Assembly: GCF_022458985.1 (NCBI RefSeq)
Contig: NC_061782.1
Coordinates: 13,657,672 to 13,721,671 of the forward strand
Length of the DNA stretch: 64,000 nt
Direction of reading: 5' to 3'
Source: Mugil cephalus
Taxonomy: Eukaryota; Chordata; Actinopteri; Mugiliformes; Mugilidae
This document shows positions 62,541 to 64,000 of the stretch, piece by piece. Position 1 is the stretch's first letter. Every line of letters begins with the position of its first letter. A program made the translations under genes and the position numbers. The notes beneath the pieces were generated by a model. It saw only the letters and a program-made list of their open reading frames with translations, had not been told where the DNA came from and made no database searches.

Positions 62541-64000
62541 ATTCATTTACATCGATATTTCTTCTGTGAAAAAGGCCTACAAGATTGGTAAATCATTTCC
62601 AGATGCGTCTTGTTAGTTGAGTCATTGGTATAATTTCACTGTTCCTTGTGTGCATTTTGTTAAGTTTTCCTTTTGGGAAAATATATTTTTTTAACCGTTC
62701 AAAAGATTTTTTTTTATAGATGTTGAAAAAAATATTGAAATAAACTTTATTTACTAGCTGAAGCCTTTTTCTCCTGTCAATATGAACTTTGTCAGGCAGA
62801 AAGCGCTCTGTCCAAAAACAGCCTATTAAAACAATATATCCACAGAACCAACCTCTGAAGCACAAAATCAGAACAGGCTGATGCAACTGTTGCTTCACAT
62901 AAACCCCCTTTTTTTTTGACAAGCCAGCAAAGTAGCATTTGATCAGAAATAAATAGCTTTAAGAAAGAAAATGTTTAGAACGGGTAGTTAACTTCATGTC
63001 ATGTTTATTCTTAATATTAACGTCAAATTGATGACCAAGCTTTAGAAATGAGGAAAGTATGGAGTTATTCGGCAGGTACAAGTGCACAGTTTCCAGCTCC
63101 AGATAGACTTGAGTGCTTTGCCGATTTAATCATTTACAGGTGCGGTGTCATCGCCTCAGGTAAATTGGACATAAAAGCAGGACACACAATTTTCACACAA
63201 TGAAAATGGACTGAACATGAAGGATAGGATAGGATCCCAGTTTCTGGGAGATTAACTTTATTTAAGAGCTGATAAGAGAAAAAACATTTAAGAAAGAAAT
63301 CATCTCTATGCGGGATAATGCTCCATACTACTTCACTGTTGGCTAGGCAGTAAAAAGCCCTCAAACATTACAGAACAATGACCTTCCTATGTTCCTGATC
63401 GTATTGAGGACTTGTTGGACCTTCTTGACCAAACAATATACCTCTCTGAACATTGTTTCGGAGGCTTCAGCAAAAGTTAATTGTTAACAGAACAAGAAAA
63501 TAATGGCTATAGCATGACCTGGATGACTTAAGGGTGCATTGACACTTGGGCCAGGGACGACCATCCAGGTCTTACCATATCCAATGTTTTCTTGTTCTTG
63601 TCTTCTCAGACACTGAGATATAGAGTTTTGCCTAATATTGTGTATACAGTGTGCACTTAAGTGTGTCATAATGGTGTTTTTCTACTGTGACCAATTCACC
63701 TTTTATCACTGTTCAGCATTCTTCAAGTTTACAGTTAATTTTATTTTCTGCTTCTTCTATGCGTTTCTGATTCAATAAGTATAATGCAGAGCAAGAGCAA
63801 TAATGGAAAATGCATGTCAGGAGATGAATAATACAGAGGAACAATATTTCAGTGAGCTCAAATTGCATATGACTTTTGAAAAAGGACAATACTTGCCCAA
63901 TGACAACTGGGAAATGAATGAATGAAGGAAAGAATGAGGGAGTGAAAAAAACAAAACAAAGTTTTGACAGAAACTAATATATAACAAAAACAGGCTTCTG
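62541..64000. other. Non-coding end of window
   Basis: AT-rich unique sequence with T-runs near 62708-62715 and 62909-62919, and a short GGATA repeat near 63221-63232. Open frames on the minus strand (62593-62922, 63134-63364) show no domain or splice context. Nothing recognised. Confidence 0.45.

Overview
The window is nuclear DNA of a ray-finned (teleost) fish, probably a percomorph. The evidence is short GT-AG introns, many (CA)n, (CT)n and GATA microsatellites, several degraded Tc1/mariner elements of types common in fish genomes, and four recognisable vertebrate protein genes. No prokaryotic, viral or organellar genes were seen. The species cannot be named from the sequence.

Positions 1-36 kb hold no gene I can support. 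This is an AT-rich, gene-poor block sprinkled with transposon fossils. They are eight copies of one internally deleted Tc1-like family, one copy each of two other Tc1-like families, a 5'-truncated L1/Tx1-type LINE bounded by an 11-bp target-site duplication (8494-10415), a fragment of a non-LTR element with a restriction-like endonuclease motif (about 17.77-18.13 kb), and small retroposon-like pieces. Between the fossils lie unique, balanced-composition stretches rich in TAAT/TAATTA cores (for example 17180-17650, 26930-27460 and 31820-32350). They resemble conserved non-coding elements, but conservation cannot be tested here.

At 34.07-34.15 kb two strong CTCF-type motifs sit back to back in divergent orientation, just before the gene-dense half. 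From there the order is avpi1 (minus, 36292-37001, two coding exons), marveld1 (plus, 38921-39427, one coding exon), pgam1 (plus, 45125-47848, four coding exons, 254 aa) and slf2/FAM178A (plus, 50247-61960, twenty coding exons in my model, 1416 aa). All splice junctions in avpi1, pgam1 and slf2 were followed by hand and keep frame. From memory, the human orthologues all lie in 10q24, and AVPI1 and MARVELD1 are neighbours there too.

The four genes have unrelated jobs: a small MAPK-modulating protein, a MARVEL-domain membrane protein, a glycolytic mutase, and a DNA-repair factor that loads SMC5/6. They are neighbours by synteny, not by pathway. The most interesting points are the candidate insulator between gene desert and gene cluster, a long acidic C-terminal extension on slf2, the AP-1 sites kept in six dead Tc1 copies, and a palindromic CRE between avpi1 and marveld1.
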